Shown: one piece after another, positions 12,721 to 23,800 of the stretch
Position numbering within the stretch: position 1 is the first letter of the stretch
How the letters are laid out: each line of letters begins with the position of its first letter
NCBI RefSeq assembly: GCF_030272615.1
Contig: NC_081409.1
Span: 244,525,924 to 244,589,923, forward strand
Reading direction: 5' to 3'
Length of the DNA stretch: 64,000 nt
Source: Cryptomeria japonica
Lineage: Eukaryota; Streptophyta; Pinopsida; Cupressales; Cupressaceae
Notes under the pieces: generated by a model
Told to the model about the DNA's origin: nothing
What the model saw: the letters and a program-made list of their open reading frames with translations, nothing else
The model's database searches: none
Position numbers and translations under genes: made by a program

Positions 12721-12902
12721 TATGAATGGTGGAGAAAGATTGTATGGTGGCGCAGAAGCATTAAAAAAAAAAATTATCGAGGGGTAGCATCTGGAGGAAA
12801 GGTCCCACGTTGGAGGAAAATAGGCACGTGCAGAAGCTTGTTACCCTAACCCTATTTTTTTAATATTAAAAAGGGCACAAAAGACAAAAGAAAAATTAAT
12901 TA

Positions 12903-15488
12903 ATGGACGTCAGCGATGGAAAGAATTGGCAAAAGCAGTTGCGGCAGTTACCTGCTACAGTGCTGACAACTTCTGCGAACAAGAAAGTTGTTCGGATTCT
13001 ACCTTCAGGTGTGAAAGTCAGGGGCGGCATGGCTGACAACAACAAAAGCAAAGGTAAAAAGGTGCAACCCAAAGTGTAGCAATAGAGGCAGCAAAGAATG
13101 ATGTGACCATGGACACCATTACCTTCAAGGGTTCGAGTGGAGCAGATTGTAGGAAATGGTGGAATGAGACCCCGCATGATGATCCTATGAAGACACAACT
13201 ACGACTTGCATAGGTACAGTGGGCCATCCAGATGCCCATTTTTTGCATTAAGGATTTTGAAGTTGTGATGCGGGCCATGATTGGTGCCTATGACCCACAC
13301 AGGCAACAGTCCCTATTTGATTACGAGCACCACCAGATTACAGTGTCGTTCACTTCCACAGAATTTACAAGAGTTTTTGGTATTCTAGGAGTGCAAGGAA
13401 AGAAAATGGACAAGGGGCTTAAAATATCCCCAGATTTAAAAGATAAACTTCTCAAGCTGATGTGTCGCGACGACCTCACACAAGCCGAACTGGATAGTCT
13501 CCAGCATGCCAGCAAAGGAAGAGGTCTGAAGAAGTTGTTCCTGAGAGAGGGGATATGGCGGTGCCTTGTTGTGGATGTATTGAAGAGCCACTTGATGGGA
13601 GCGAGTAGGGCTTCAGACATTGCCATGGCGCAGGTGGTGTTGGTGAATGGCATCCGCAATGGCATGATATACGATTGGGCATCAGTACTGGCAGATAGGA
13701 TAGAGGAATTCGTGACCCTCTAGCACTGGACCTTCTACATGCCCTACCATGCGATTGGACTCTTCCTAGATGTGGTACGCCTTCAAGGGTCACTAGACAC
13801 GCAACACTTGGCACCACAAGGCCGTGTACGCCCAGGGTAGCCGCCTATATTTTATTGGGTTCACTTGGATATCATGGCACCCAGCGGAGATACACAATCA
13901 GGAAAGAAACGGAAGTGACAAGTGGTGGTGTCTAAGGCGGAGACAAAGTCAGAGTCCGGGACTAGTGACCCGAGTGAGGAGGCAGAGGACTCCAGTGATA
14001 CATCACAGGCCACCGAGAGTAGTTTCAAAATGGTGGGTAGAGGCGAATAGCAAGTGGAGGAGGAGACTGGGGCAACATCTTCTACAATAGCACAGACAAC
14101 CACACCTCCACCTCTCATAGTTGTGCCAATAGCAACCACACGAGCCTTGGGTGAGTTATCTGAGCGGACGGTCTCAACAAGTGCCACTTGGCCTCTCCCT
14201 AGAGCGGTAGTATTGGCAGTGTCGGTTCCTAGTTTTGGGCAGGGTCGGGCACCAGTGATTATGGTTCCACCACACGCAGCCGCGACATTGGTAGCCTTAC
14301 CAGAGCCTCACATGGTCGACAACAGGAGTCCCACGACAACAATAGAGGCTGGGGGCAGTAGCGAAGGTTGGTAGGGAGGTTGTACTAGTAGAGCATCATG
14401 GAGGGAGTGGTACACCTTCTCAGACAGATATGAGTGCGTGGCTGAGTCGGTACAAAATGACACCAGTAGCACCAGTTGGAGTAGCGGTCCTCTCCCCATG
14501 GCGTGAGCCAAGCCCTCACGAGATTGTGGACCTGGTCGGAGACAGTTCACCAGAGACTACATTGATTGTACAGAGAGACCACTCACCCATTTGTGAGTTG
14601 GTGCTAAGTCTTAGGCAAGCGGAGGAGTTGATCTAGAGCCCCCCGCATGACGAGCCACTGCAGAGTCCTCACGGGGATGCCTAGGAGCACGATGTCCTAG
14701 CATCTCCGAGAGTGGCAGGCGACAAGGAATTGGAGCAGTTCCTTGCAGATATGGTTGTGGAAGCCCGACGGATGGTAGCCTCTACGAGGTCTTAGGGAGA
14801 TGCCCGGACAGGTGAAGAGCTGGAGCAGCTACTTGAGTTTATGAGGGGCAGGTGCACGACACACTTTGCATAGTGTTTTGAGTCTAGTGGATGACCTACT
14901 ACGGAGACCTTGTAGATGTTGGAAAATTGGGCCCTCTGCGAGTAGGTTGGCGAGACCAGCAGACAATCATTGTTGCAAAGAATAGAGAAGGTTTTTCGAG
15001 AGACCTACTATGAGTTGCGAAGGACACAATATATTGCTGAGAGTACCGAGACCCAGCGCCAGGAGGCTATGTTGGCACGGGAAGAGTTGGTTGTTCGACT
15101 CCAGCAAATGGAGGAGTTGCATAGAGAGCAATTGGCTTGGGAGAAGGCCTCATGGGATGCAAAACGCGCTACCTTGGACACAATGTTAGCCGAGGAGAGG
15201 TCAGCGAAGGATGCCTTAGAGGCACAATTGGAGAAGGCTCGTGAGGACAAGGCTATGTTGGAGAGCCGCCTGGGTAGTGCCTTAGAAATGGTAGAGCAGA
15301 AAGACAAAGAGGTCTTGAAGGTGGCGATGATGGTGAAAACAGCGATGGAGCGCCAAATGGTTGCGGAGCGGGACTTCAAGCTGCAGATTGAGCAGGTCTA
15401 TGAGTTACGGGCTCGCTTGACAGCTGCACCTCGCGCATCAACACCCTCCTCACCAGGGACGCTTCCTCCACCCCATTCTCAATCCTGA
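12903..15488 (+). pseudogene. Accessory ORF downstream of gypsy integrase (non-pol, coiled coil)
   Basis: A long reading frame, now broken by stops and frameshifts, between integrase and the 3' LTR in sense orientation. It begins at about 12903 (MDVSDGKNW). The best-preserved block, 13232-13723 (MPIFCIKDFEVVMRAM..., LFDYEHHQITVSF, FTRVFGILGV), looks like a folded domain. It vaguely recalls the plant putative-transposon-protein family seen in retroelement ORFs. A Ser/Thr/Pro-rich linker follows (about 13870-14650). The last 172 codons (14970-15488) are a strongly charged heptad-repeat coiled coil (EELVVRLQQMEELHREQLA) with a Pro/Ser-rich end. Position resembles env in retroviruses, but no signal peptide or membrane segment is visible. 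Function unknown. Confidence 0.6.
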
Positions 15489-15540
15489 ATTCTATGTTGT
15501 TAATCATCCCATTTTGTTTTTCAGTTGTCAGGAGACGACC

Positions 15541-15560
15541 TTGTTTTTTGAGGGGGATGA
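15541..15560 (+). other. Polypurine tract of gypsy element
   Basis: TTGTTTTTTGAGGGGGATGA lies immediately before the TG start of the LTR. This is the expected place for plus-strand DNA priming. Confidence 0.65.
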
Positions 15561-15836
15561 TGTTGGCAGTAATATTGTACGGGAATAAAACAATAGTTAA
15601 TTAGGTATTACTTTACTTTGTTAGTAATGTAACCGAGGGATGATAGTTACAGGTGCAACGGTTGTCCCTCGCATCCCCTCGATACCATGGAAGGTAACTT
15701 GTAAAGACACATGATTATGAATGGAAATAATATCTCTTATATTTGCTTGATCTTATCATCTCGTATCTATGGCATTATTGTTTCTTGTTAAGCATTCTAT
15801 CTGTATGTTTTAAACTGTTCACCCAGAGGGTAAACA
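15561..15836 (+). mobile_element. 3' LTR of the truncated gypsy element
   Basis: Begins TGTTGGCAGT directly after the polypurine tract and can be closed at GGGTAAACA (15836), giving TGTT...AACA inverted ends and about 276 bp. The 5' LTR is missing, so the right border and target duplication cannot be confirmed. Confidence 0.55.
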
Positions 15837-15945
15837 AGCTAGAGCGCTTTACTCTAAATTGAGAAGATCCACAAGACAATAGAATCCAATTGACAAGTAT
15901 GGCCCACCAAAATTTTGTTGTATATTTTATTTACTTAGTATTCAT

Positions 15946-16045
15946 GATGAACCTAGATCCTACAAAGAACTTTTCTAGCAAATGATCGTGAGTCTTTGCA
16001 ACAAGCCATGCAAGAGGAGATGATGACTTTAAATTGAACAAATAG
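15946..16045 (+). pseudogene. Scrap of Ty1/copia reverse transcriptase
   Basis: Across one frame change the text encodes DEPRSYKE then ANDRESLQQAMQEEM. This matches the start of copia RT domains (...EP.(S/T)(Y/F)(K/E)EA...W..AM..E). A stop and a frameshift show it is dead. About 100 bp only. Confidence 0.65.
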
Positions 16046-17375
16046 ATTTTTAAGACTACATTTTTGCATTGAGATCTAAAAGTAAAAAAATTATACACAA
16101 AAACCAAAAATTTTGAGATAAAAACAAAATAACACTTGGTTCACATATTAAGAGGTCTCGTTATGATTACTATATTGAGATAAGGCTAATTATTTACTTA
16201 TTATTTACCAATTAAATAAATAAGGTTCACTATAAACAGATAAGGATCCATGGACGATAATAATTATTTACTTATTATTTACCAATTAAAACATTTTTTT
16301 ATGTTAATGTGATAAGGTTAAACTAGGTGCCCATCTTGGACTGTCTCCTATTTTTTAACAATTGAAAATCAAGTCATCTAAAATAAAAAGCTAAAGTCAA
16401 CTTTGACTTTTTGTAAGTGTCTTGGTTTAGTATATCAGAAACTTTTTTCCAAGCTTGAGAAATGATTTTTTACCCATGTTTGTATGTCATATTTGGTAAT
16501 TGAGAAGAATATAATTCATAATTGTTATATAGATGCTTGAAAGGGTAGAGAAGTGTGAAGTTGTACAAACACACAAATGTATCAATTTGGATGTAGGAGG
16601 AAAAAAAAGTAATTGTATTGTATTCTTATTTCAAGATAATATAAATTTGACTCTCTCCACATAAATATTATATAAATCTCTTATGTTTATTAATTTCTTT
16701 GGTATTGTTGATTTGCGTTTCCTTATATCTCTATTGGTATATAGAGAAAAAAAATTAGATTTAGAACATAAAATCCAGATTTCCACATTACAGTTGTTAC
16801 CTTCATTTCTAACAACCATTACTTAAATCAAATCATCTAGATATTTATAGTTTAATTATAATCCACTCTTACATATGTCCAATATAGCTTATGGGGTATA
16901 GCGTGTATAAGACGACAAGACTTCCTACCCCTATCAACCAAACAGGGTCATTGCTAACCAACAGCAATACATAGGGGTAAACAAACCTTAAACCTAAATA
17001 TGACATTCACTTAAAATGGTGCATGTTAAATTTGGTATCATAACACTCATTGAACATGCATCCAAATTATGATATCACAAGGCAAATTGTAAGGACATGG
17101 TTATTACATTGGGTTTACCAAAGCTATGATTAGGCAATATCTGCAACTAGTAAAAAAAGGGTGCCTTCAAGGGATGTGACAAAAAGATAAGACGACCAAA
17201 TTGAAAGAATAGGGTCCACTAGCTTCCATTGACAAAGCAGCCCTAGACCACAAAATATGCCAGACCTGCTCAAAATCTGTGGTTTTGGCCTTCCTTTAAA
17301 ATTTAACTTCTTACTTGCTTGTTTGCTTGCAAATGCTGAGATCATTGATCATTGTAGATAGAAACAAAATGACAG
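16046..17375. other. No gene seen
   Basis: AT-rich spacer downstream of MTK. A 31-bp text starting TAATTATTTACTTATTATTT occurs twice (about 16190 and 16262). No ORF with family resemblance. Confidence 0.5.
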
Positions 17376-17521
17376 ATTGATTTTCAATGGAACATTATTC
17401 ATACCTTAGCAAAGCACTCAACTAAGCTTGGCTCTAGAATTGTGTATGAAGCACCGCATTATCCTAATATAGAGAAGTTTTTGTTTTCAGAGAAGCTTCC
17501 ACAGTCAATTATAATTAACAG
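17376..17521 (+). other. Possible orphan exon of an unrecognised protein
   Basis: A 146-bp stretch bounded by an acceptor-like ATGACAG|AT and a donor AACAG|GTAAGC stays open for 48 codons. It gives a protein-like sequence (IDFQWNIIHTLAKHSTKLGS, then YEAPHYPNIEKFLF). I do not recognise the family. No neighbouring exon was found, and it lies opposite to and downstream of the MTK 3' end. It could be a transduplicated gene fragment or chance. Confidence 0.3.
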
Positions 17522-17670
17522 GTAAGCTTCTGGATTAAGTGTAACACTTGTTTTTAACACCATTATGTAACACTGGACTTTTGCGATGCTTAAAAATTCA
17601 CTAGCATAAAATGCATCAGACTTGTCATATTTCTAATTCAGAATACCATTTTCTAGTGTATCTAAAGCGC

Positions 17671-17714
17671 TCTCTCTCTCTCTCTCTCTCTACCTACCTA
17701 TATATATATGGAAA
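17671..17714. repeat. (CT)n then TACC/TA microsatellite
   Basis: About ten CT units followed by TACCTACCTATATATATATG, just beyond the MTK stop codon and therefore likely in or next to its 3' UTR. Confidence 0.8.
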
Positions 17715-17720
17715 CCCTAA

Positions 17721-17886
17721 TCATTTTCCTTGAATAGCCTGCACAACTTGGCTGATTGTATCAAAGTTACGTCTTTCCTTCATAATCTTCTTTGCAAGAT
17801 TGAGAGCTCGGCGCTCACATTCTGCTCTCTTGCTTGCATCTTGAATTGACTCAAAATCTTCTACATGAGCCACCCCTACAATTCGC
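17721..17886 (-). CDS. MTK: MTK exon 6 and stop
   Basis: Acceptor GTGCAG|G completes the paired arginines before [13 protein letters not shown]. Ends [20 protein letters not shown] with a TGA at 17721-17723. Confidence 0.95.
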
Positions 17887-20800
17887 CTGCACTCCAGAAC
17901 ACAATTTGTCAGATTCTTTTCTCCAAATGGGGATGACTGTGTGCAGTCTTTTACAATCACAAAGCTAAGGATTCTGAATGTAGAAAGTGAACTACAATAT
18001 GGACTAGCTAAAATGAGCATGTGGAGCAGCAAAAACATGCTGTGAGAGTATAAACAATGTTGACAACTGGAAAGAAAAAAAAAATTTTGCAGAGAGATGC
18101 AAAATAGATTACACGTAGATGACAATATTACAGTAGAAACCCATATTGGCATTTATATCATGCATCTACCAAGATATAAATCTAGAAATATTACAAGTTT
18201 ATTGTTGCTTTTTGAATTCCACCTCTCTAAGACTGACAAAACTTATGAAGCAAAATAATACAAGAATATAAATTTATGCATTGTTGCCTTAACCTGATCA
18301 TTTTTGCTGCACCAAATCCAAGGCTGTCATGGAATAAGTCTTTCATGTACTTCTGCTGCACAATCAATTTGAGTTCGGGGGTATTGTATATAGCTTCTAG
18401 ATAAGCATCTCCACAGTGTTCTGTGTTGTTATTCCATAATGCAATAAACTTTGCTTCAAAAAGGTTCCATGTTTCTTGTATGCATCTGAGAATCCACTGT
18501 TTATAGCCCTGAAAAATCATTATCACATAGAATTCGATTCCTCAGCACATAGAATAGCATACTTAGAACCCCTTAATGTGGATCAGAAGGCATGATATGG
18601 AGTATAAATGAGTATCAACTGAACTTCAATCAGTTTGCTAAAGATATTTAAAACAGTGGATAACCTAATTCTTTAAAAACAAAAAATAATTAGAACAGAA
18701 GCCCAATTATGTGCCTAACATGTCTGGATGCAAGCTAAAGTTTAACTTTGCAATGCCCATGTTCCATGGTGTTGGGTTATGTCAAATGTGCACATAAATT
18801 ACATATATGTAAAAGATAGAATGAAAATATTAATTAAAGAGCCAGAGTCGTACACAGCAACATTGACAGGATCAAGGAAGCAAAACAATTTTCAAAAGGT
18901 TAAAAAAGATTCAATGAAAATAGAAAAAATAGATGTGACAATATCTATATATTTAATTGCTAAATCATTCCTAATATAGCTTCATTGTTTTTCTGCAGAT
19001 ATATTTCTCGCTTTCAAAATCACATCATTGTTAAGCTTAGCATTTCTAACTTTCTCCCTTTTTTACCATCTATATACATTTTGTGCAGAGAAATCCTTAA
19101 ATTCACCAATTCTCTTCTAAGGTTTATCTAGGGTTCATTTTGAGAAAGCTTCAGCATGCAAACTTTAACCGTGGATCCCAACCCAAAACCGGGTGAGACT
19201 CAAAACCCAACACGTACTTTTTTGTTTAGGGGTTAGAGCTCTAAATTACATATTGTTATACATTTTGACAAAGCTATGAAAATAAATACAAAAAATTCAA
19301 AAACCAAAAAGTTAAAGATGGGCAAACAGCAGCTACAACATTTCAAGGTTTTCTGTTTAGGACTGTCTTCATCTGCTGTTCTTAGTTCAAGGAAAAATAT
19401 AGAATTTTTTATTTCTATAGCAGCTGCACACAAGAATAGAAGGAAGCAGCAACAAACAATATATTGAATTTTATACTTGCCTCACGCTCATTTGCATATC
19501 TGCTATGTCCATCTTGTGAAAAATATGCTAGAATTAAGTTCCCAAGAAAGGCACCTATGTCAAAACCCATAGGTCCATAGAAGCCAAACTCTGGATCTAT
19601 AACTTGAGTTGAGTCACTTGTTACCATAATTGATCCAGTATGTAAGTCTCCATGAATAAGTGCTTGTGTTCTTTCACAAAACCTATGTAAAAGATGTAAT
19701 AGATGCTTAGTGATATAGCCAACATTTGAGAAAGTGAAGGTAAAGAGCTAAAGAAAGCCAAGTTGCATTTCAAACAGCATAGAAAGCACAGTTTTCTAGA
19801 ATAGAAAAAGTAAAACAATACTTTGATTTCAATTCAGCAATTTCCAGCTTCAACTGATTATCTTCCCGTACAGCCTTAACATCTTCATCAAGATAAGGAG
19901 AAGTCCAACGACTGATTGGGGATATCATATAGGGATCTGAAAATATAACCTGCTCTGTAAGCCTACACATCTCCACATTGTTGCAGAATCGAGCAACTGT
20001 ACACAAAATGCAAGTACAAAAAATTAGGAATAAGCTAAACTAACCATAGAATGAAATTCACTATACCTATCTATATACATATACTCTGAAGAATTTTTAT
20101 TTCTAAGTATCCACCCAAACACATAAAGTATTAAAAAATGCAATCCACATACAGAATGAAACTAAATAACCACAGCACTAACAAGAGAAAAATAATTTAC
20201 CTGCAGCCTTGTGCTCTGTAGTAGAAAGATACAGAAGAGAGGTGTGGAAAAGAGTTTTGGAAATATAATCTGATATATGCTCTGCCAAATATGGGTACTC
20301 GGTGCCAGCGATCAGGCCTTTGCGCAGAATGATGTGTGGAGGCTCCACATAGCGCATAGCAATTATGGCCATTGTAGAATCAAAATGATACACTTCTGGG
20401 ACATGTTTTGGGCACAATTGACCATGCTCTTTCAGAATAGAAGCCTCAAAATATGCACGTTCCTTTGTCATTGACCATGACTCCCCTAGGCAGCGAATAT
20501 AAGGTACCGCCTACCCAACACAATAAACCATGCCATCAATTGCATTTTTTTACTCTAGAGAGTCATAGACATGCATTGGTACAATGTATCTAAAAATGTC
20601 CCAAAAACATACACTAAGTTTAAACCAAGGGTTGATCATTCAAAAACATTTAGTAATATAGTACAAAGGTTCCCTACCTACAAGGAGCTTTACATAATTG
20701 TTCGATCCATAAAGCAATGACAACACCTAAAATAAACCAAGGAAAATATCAGACTTATATACACCTCTTCCAGTTCTGACCAGATGATATGCAAATCTAT

Positions 20801-23800
20801 CAGCTTGGATTTCTTACCTAGATTGCCAATGAAAACAAATCAGCCTAACTCTATTTTGCCCTTGTTGATCATTTCTTAAAAATGGCGATCATGGCTGCAA
20901 GCAAGAAGACAATTAGCACACCTAAAATAACCAAACTCTTCTTTTAACATGTTTGGGTACACTTTAGGGTTATCCTCTCCAATGTATGTATCTAATTGAG
21001 ATCCAAGGTTTGTTAATCACTTATGGCAAGCTTTGTGGGAAACATTAGAACACATGGTTGGGTAGGTCAACATCATATCATACTAAAACTAATGGGCAAA
21101 TTTAAACCAAAAATTACACAATTGTTCAATTGCTGTGAATCTACAACAATGCTCATTATCAGACATGGGATAATATAATATATTTAACATGCCTACAATA
21201 GGGCTGATTGATGACTGTACAGGGCATTGTGGGTTCCAAACATGTCATGACTTCCAATCTTTGTACCTCTTAACATTGCTTTCTGCATCCCCATAGTTAT
21301 AGAAATTAATATTCAAGCCAAGAAATCGGACAAAGCGAAGAAGTCTCTCTAGTAAATCCAACAATTGCATGACCAAGTTCAACAGATTTTAAGTCCAACA
21401 ATATAAGTACAAGGAATGCCATGATTCTTATCCAACTTCCAAGACTTTTTCGATTGATGACAGAGTTTGGTTGCAGATACAAGAGATATTTCAAGGTCTT
21501 CACCACAAGCTCAAACCACTGGTATATGGTCTGTAAACCAGAATGTGTCCTATTAGTTAGAATGCAGTCATTGAAAACCCACCTCCATAGTTGGCATGTG
21601 TCCAGTATTTCAATAATAAGCTTCTCAATCAAACACAACCCCTTTGCTCAAGAGTTCCACAATCCAACATCCATCAAATTTGGATCATGCACATTTCAGT
21701 CCAAAAAAAATAAGATGAACCCATCAATGTTACATCCACTCACACTTGACATGGTCATCAATGGTTGTTCTAAGTTGCTAAAATGGGCAATATGCAAATG
21801 AAGCAAAGTGGTACAGTTGTTTGCAACTCCAAGTTCAATTTCAGCAATTGGCCATCCACGCATCAAGGAGCATTGTGTTTCAAGAAAGGGATAATGAGCT
21901 AAGACAAGTGCTTAAAGTTGGGTTCACACCTCCCCAAGGCATCTTTGCATCTGTCATAGCTGAATTCACACCTTAAGCAACATTCAACTGTTGTGCTACA
22001 CAACGTCACACAAGATTGAGGTACATTGCATAAGCACACCATTTGAGTGAGCTCATCAAGCACTACCAGATCAGTACTTGGCGACACTAAAATCCAGCTG
22101 TTCATGAGTGAATTTTGTAGCTTGCATACCATTGTGTAACATTACATTACACCAGTGTGATGCACGGGAACATCCCCGGGGATTCAGGTGACATCCCAAC
22201 ATCCCAAATGTCCCAAGGTCTGGGAAATTTGGAGGGGAGGCCCCCTTTTTACAGGACCAGAAAACCTGTTCCATCAGCTGCATAAAAATTTTAAAAGGTA
22301 GTTTTTAAGGGAAAAAATGCTAAAAGTGTTGATTTTTAACTAGGAAGAAAAATATATTATCGGATTCCAATTGCCATTAAGGCAACATTGGAATCCAATG
22401 TAAGGCTGGGCCCCTTGTTCACCCTACACATTAAAAGGAAACATGTGCTCCTTCCTCAATAGGGCCGACCCTATTTACATTCATCTAGCGTGGAAAAGCT
22501 AAAAGGAAATTGGCGCCAATATAAAATTAAGCCGACTCAAATAAGGTTAAGGTGGCATATAAGTAAAGGACCTTTTGAAGCATTCAAATTACTCTCATTC
22601 ACTTACAAATCATTTCATGCGAATTGTATATCTGCTTAATGCGAAATCTGGAAGATTGAAGAAGGAATATATGCTAATCATATCTGCCATTGAAGGTGCT
22701 AACATCAAGTGCAATACCATCATAAAGGAGTGTGAATTGCTCTAGATTCAAGGCGCTAAGGTTGCAGACCTGTTTCAAGCAAAAGTGCAGACTTAAGATG
22801 CACTAAAAGTGCAGATCTAGTGCAAACAAGAGTACGGACCTGATTGCTGGTTGGTGTGCTAAAGGGGCAGACCTAATGTTTATGAAAGTGCAGACTTGTT
22901 TGAAGATTTCATCAGCCCTAAGAGTGAACATCTCAGACCTCTTCAAGTACTTGAGATAGTGTTGTCATCAGAATATTGAATATAATCCATAATCAGATCT
23001 GAGGATCTTTTCTGGCTGGGTTTTTCCTCCTAGGAGGTTTTCCCAGGGTAATTGTGTTTTGTTCTTAGTTTGTTCATTTCTATGTTATGCCTAAATCTAG
23101 AAATCTTTAAATTTTACAGCAAACAATCTAGTTAGAAACTAAATTCTGATTTCTGAGTTTTATATTAATCTGAAAGTATAAAACTTAACAAAAAGAAACT
23201 TAAAAGGGGGAGGATTTGTCATCGCAAATGCAGCACATGTATTTACATTTTAAGATTTTGACTGTTTGTAATTTTTTAAAGTTTTTTTAATAGCCATCCA
23301 AAAAATCTGGGAAAAAAATTGGCACCCTCAAACCTTGTCCCCATGTCCCCACGTTCCTCTCTTGGAAACTTGGACAAACACAGCATAACGCACAATGTGA
23401 TGTTAGCTCCATGTCCACTCTTGAACAAGCTCTTGTGACATTGGAGTCTACGCTGGCTTTCCAAATGAAATTCACCTTCCAAGTCAAGAAACAATTTAGC
23501 AAGCTGAGCAATTGGTAGATAGATGGGTTCTTATCATCACTTGTCTTCTTATAACATATTATACTATAATTGGTTTGGATACTTTGAGTTCAGATCAAGT
23601 AGAAAAACATGAGAATCGGTTGAAATTGCTAGAGCACAACTCCAAGGTTGAATTTAACCATCATAATGATGAGAAACTTTCTCTCATTTGAGACAAGACT
23701 TGTAATGGTGAAGTTGTTGCTTGTGCTTCAGGAATTGGAAAAATGTTTCAAATTGTTGATATCATTCATGAAGACAAGGCCCCTACATTCCAGATTAGTT

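Noticed and set aside
13861-14187. Minus-strand ORFs opposite the gypsy accessory ORF
   Set aside because: Shadow frames of a GC-rich coding region; the plus-strand frame has the domain and coiled-coil structure.
12903-15488. Envelope-type gene in the gypsy element
   Set aside because: Position fits, but there is no signal peptide, transmembrane segment or cleavage site, and the C-terminus is a soluble coiled coil.
16160-16300. Pair of TAATTATTTACTTATTATTT repeats as a target duplication of an insertion
   Set aside because: Only about 72 bp apart, too long for a target duplication, and the interval has no element ends.
17721-20510. MTK as a processed or truncated pseudogene
   Set aside because: Exons 2-6 have consistent phases, splice signals and no stops, and the missing N-terminus is found at 53.0-53.2 kb with a matching donor.
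21306-21801. Opposed ORFs of 110 and 126 codons in the MTK intron
   Set aside because: They mirror each other, carry no recognisable motif and lie in unremarkable AT-rich intron.
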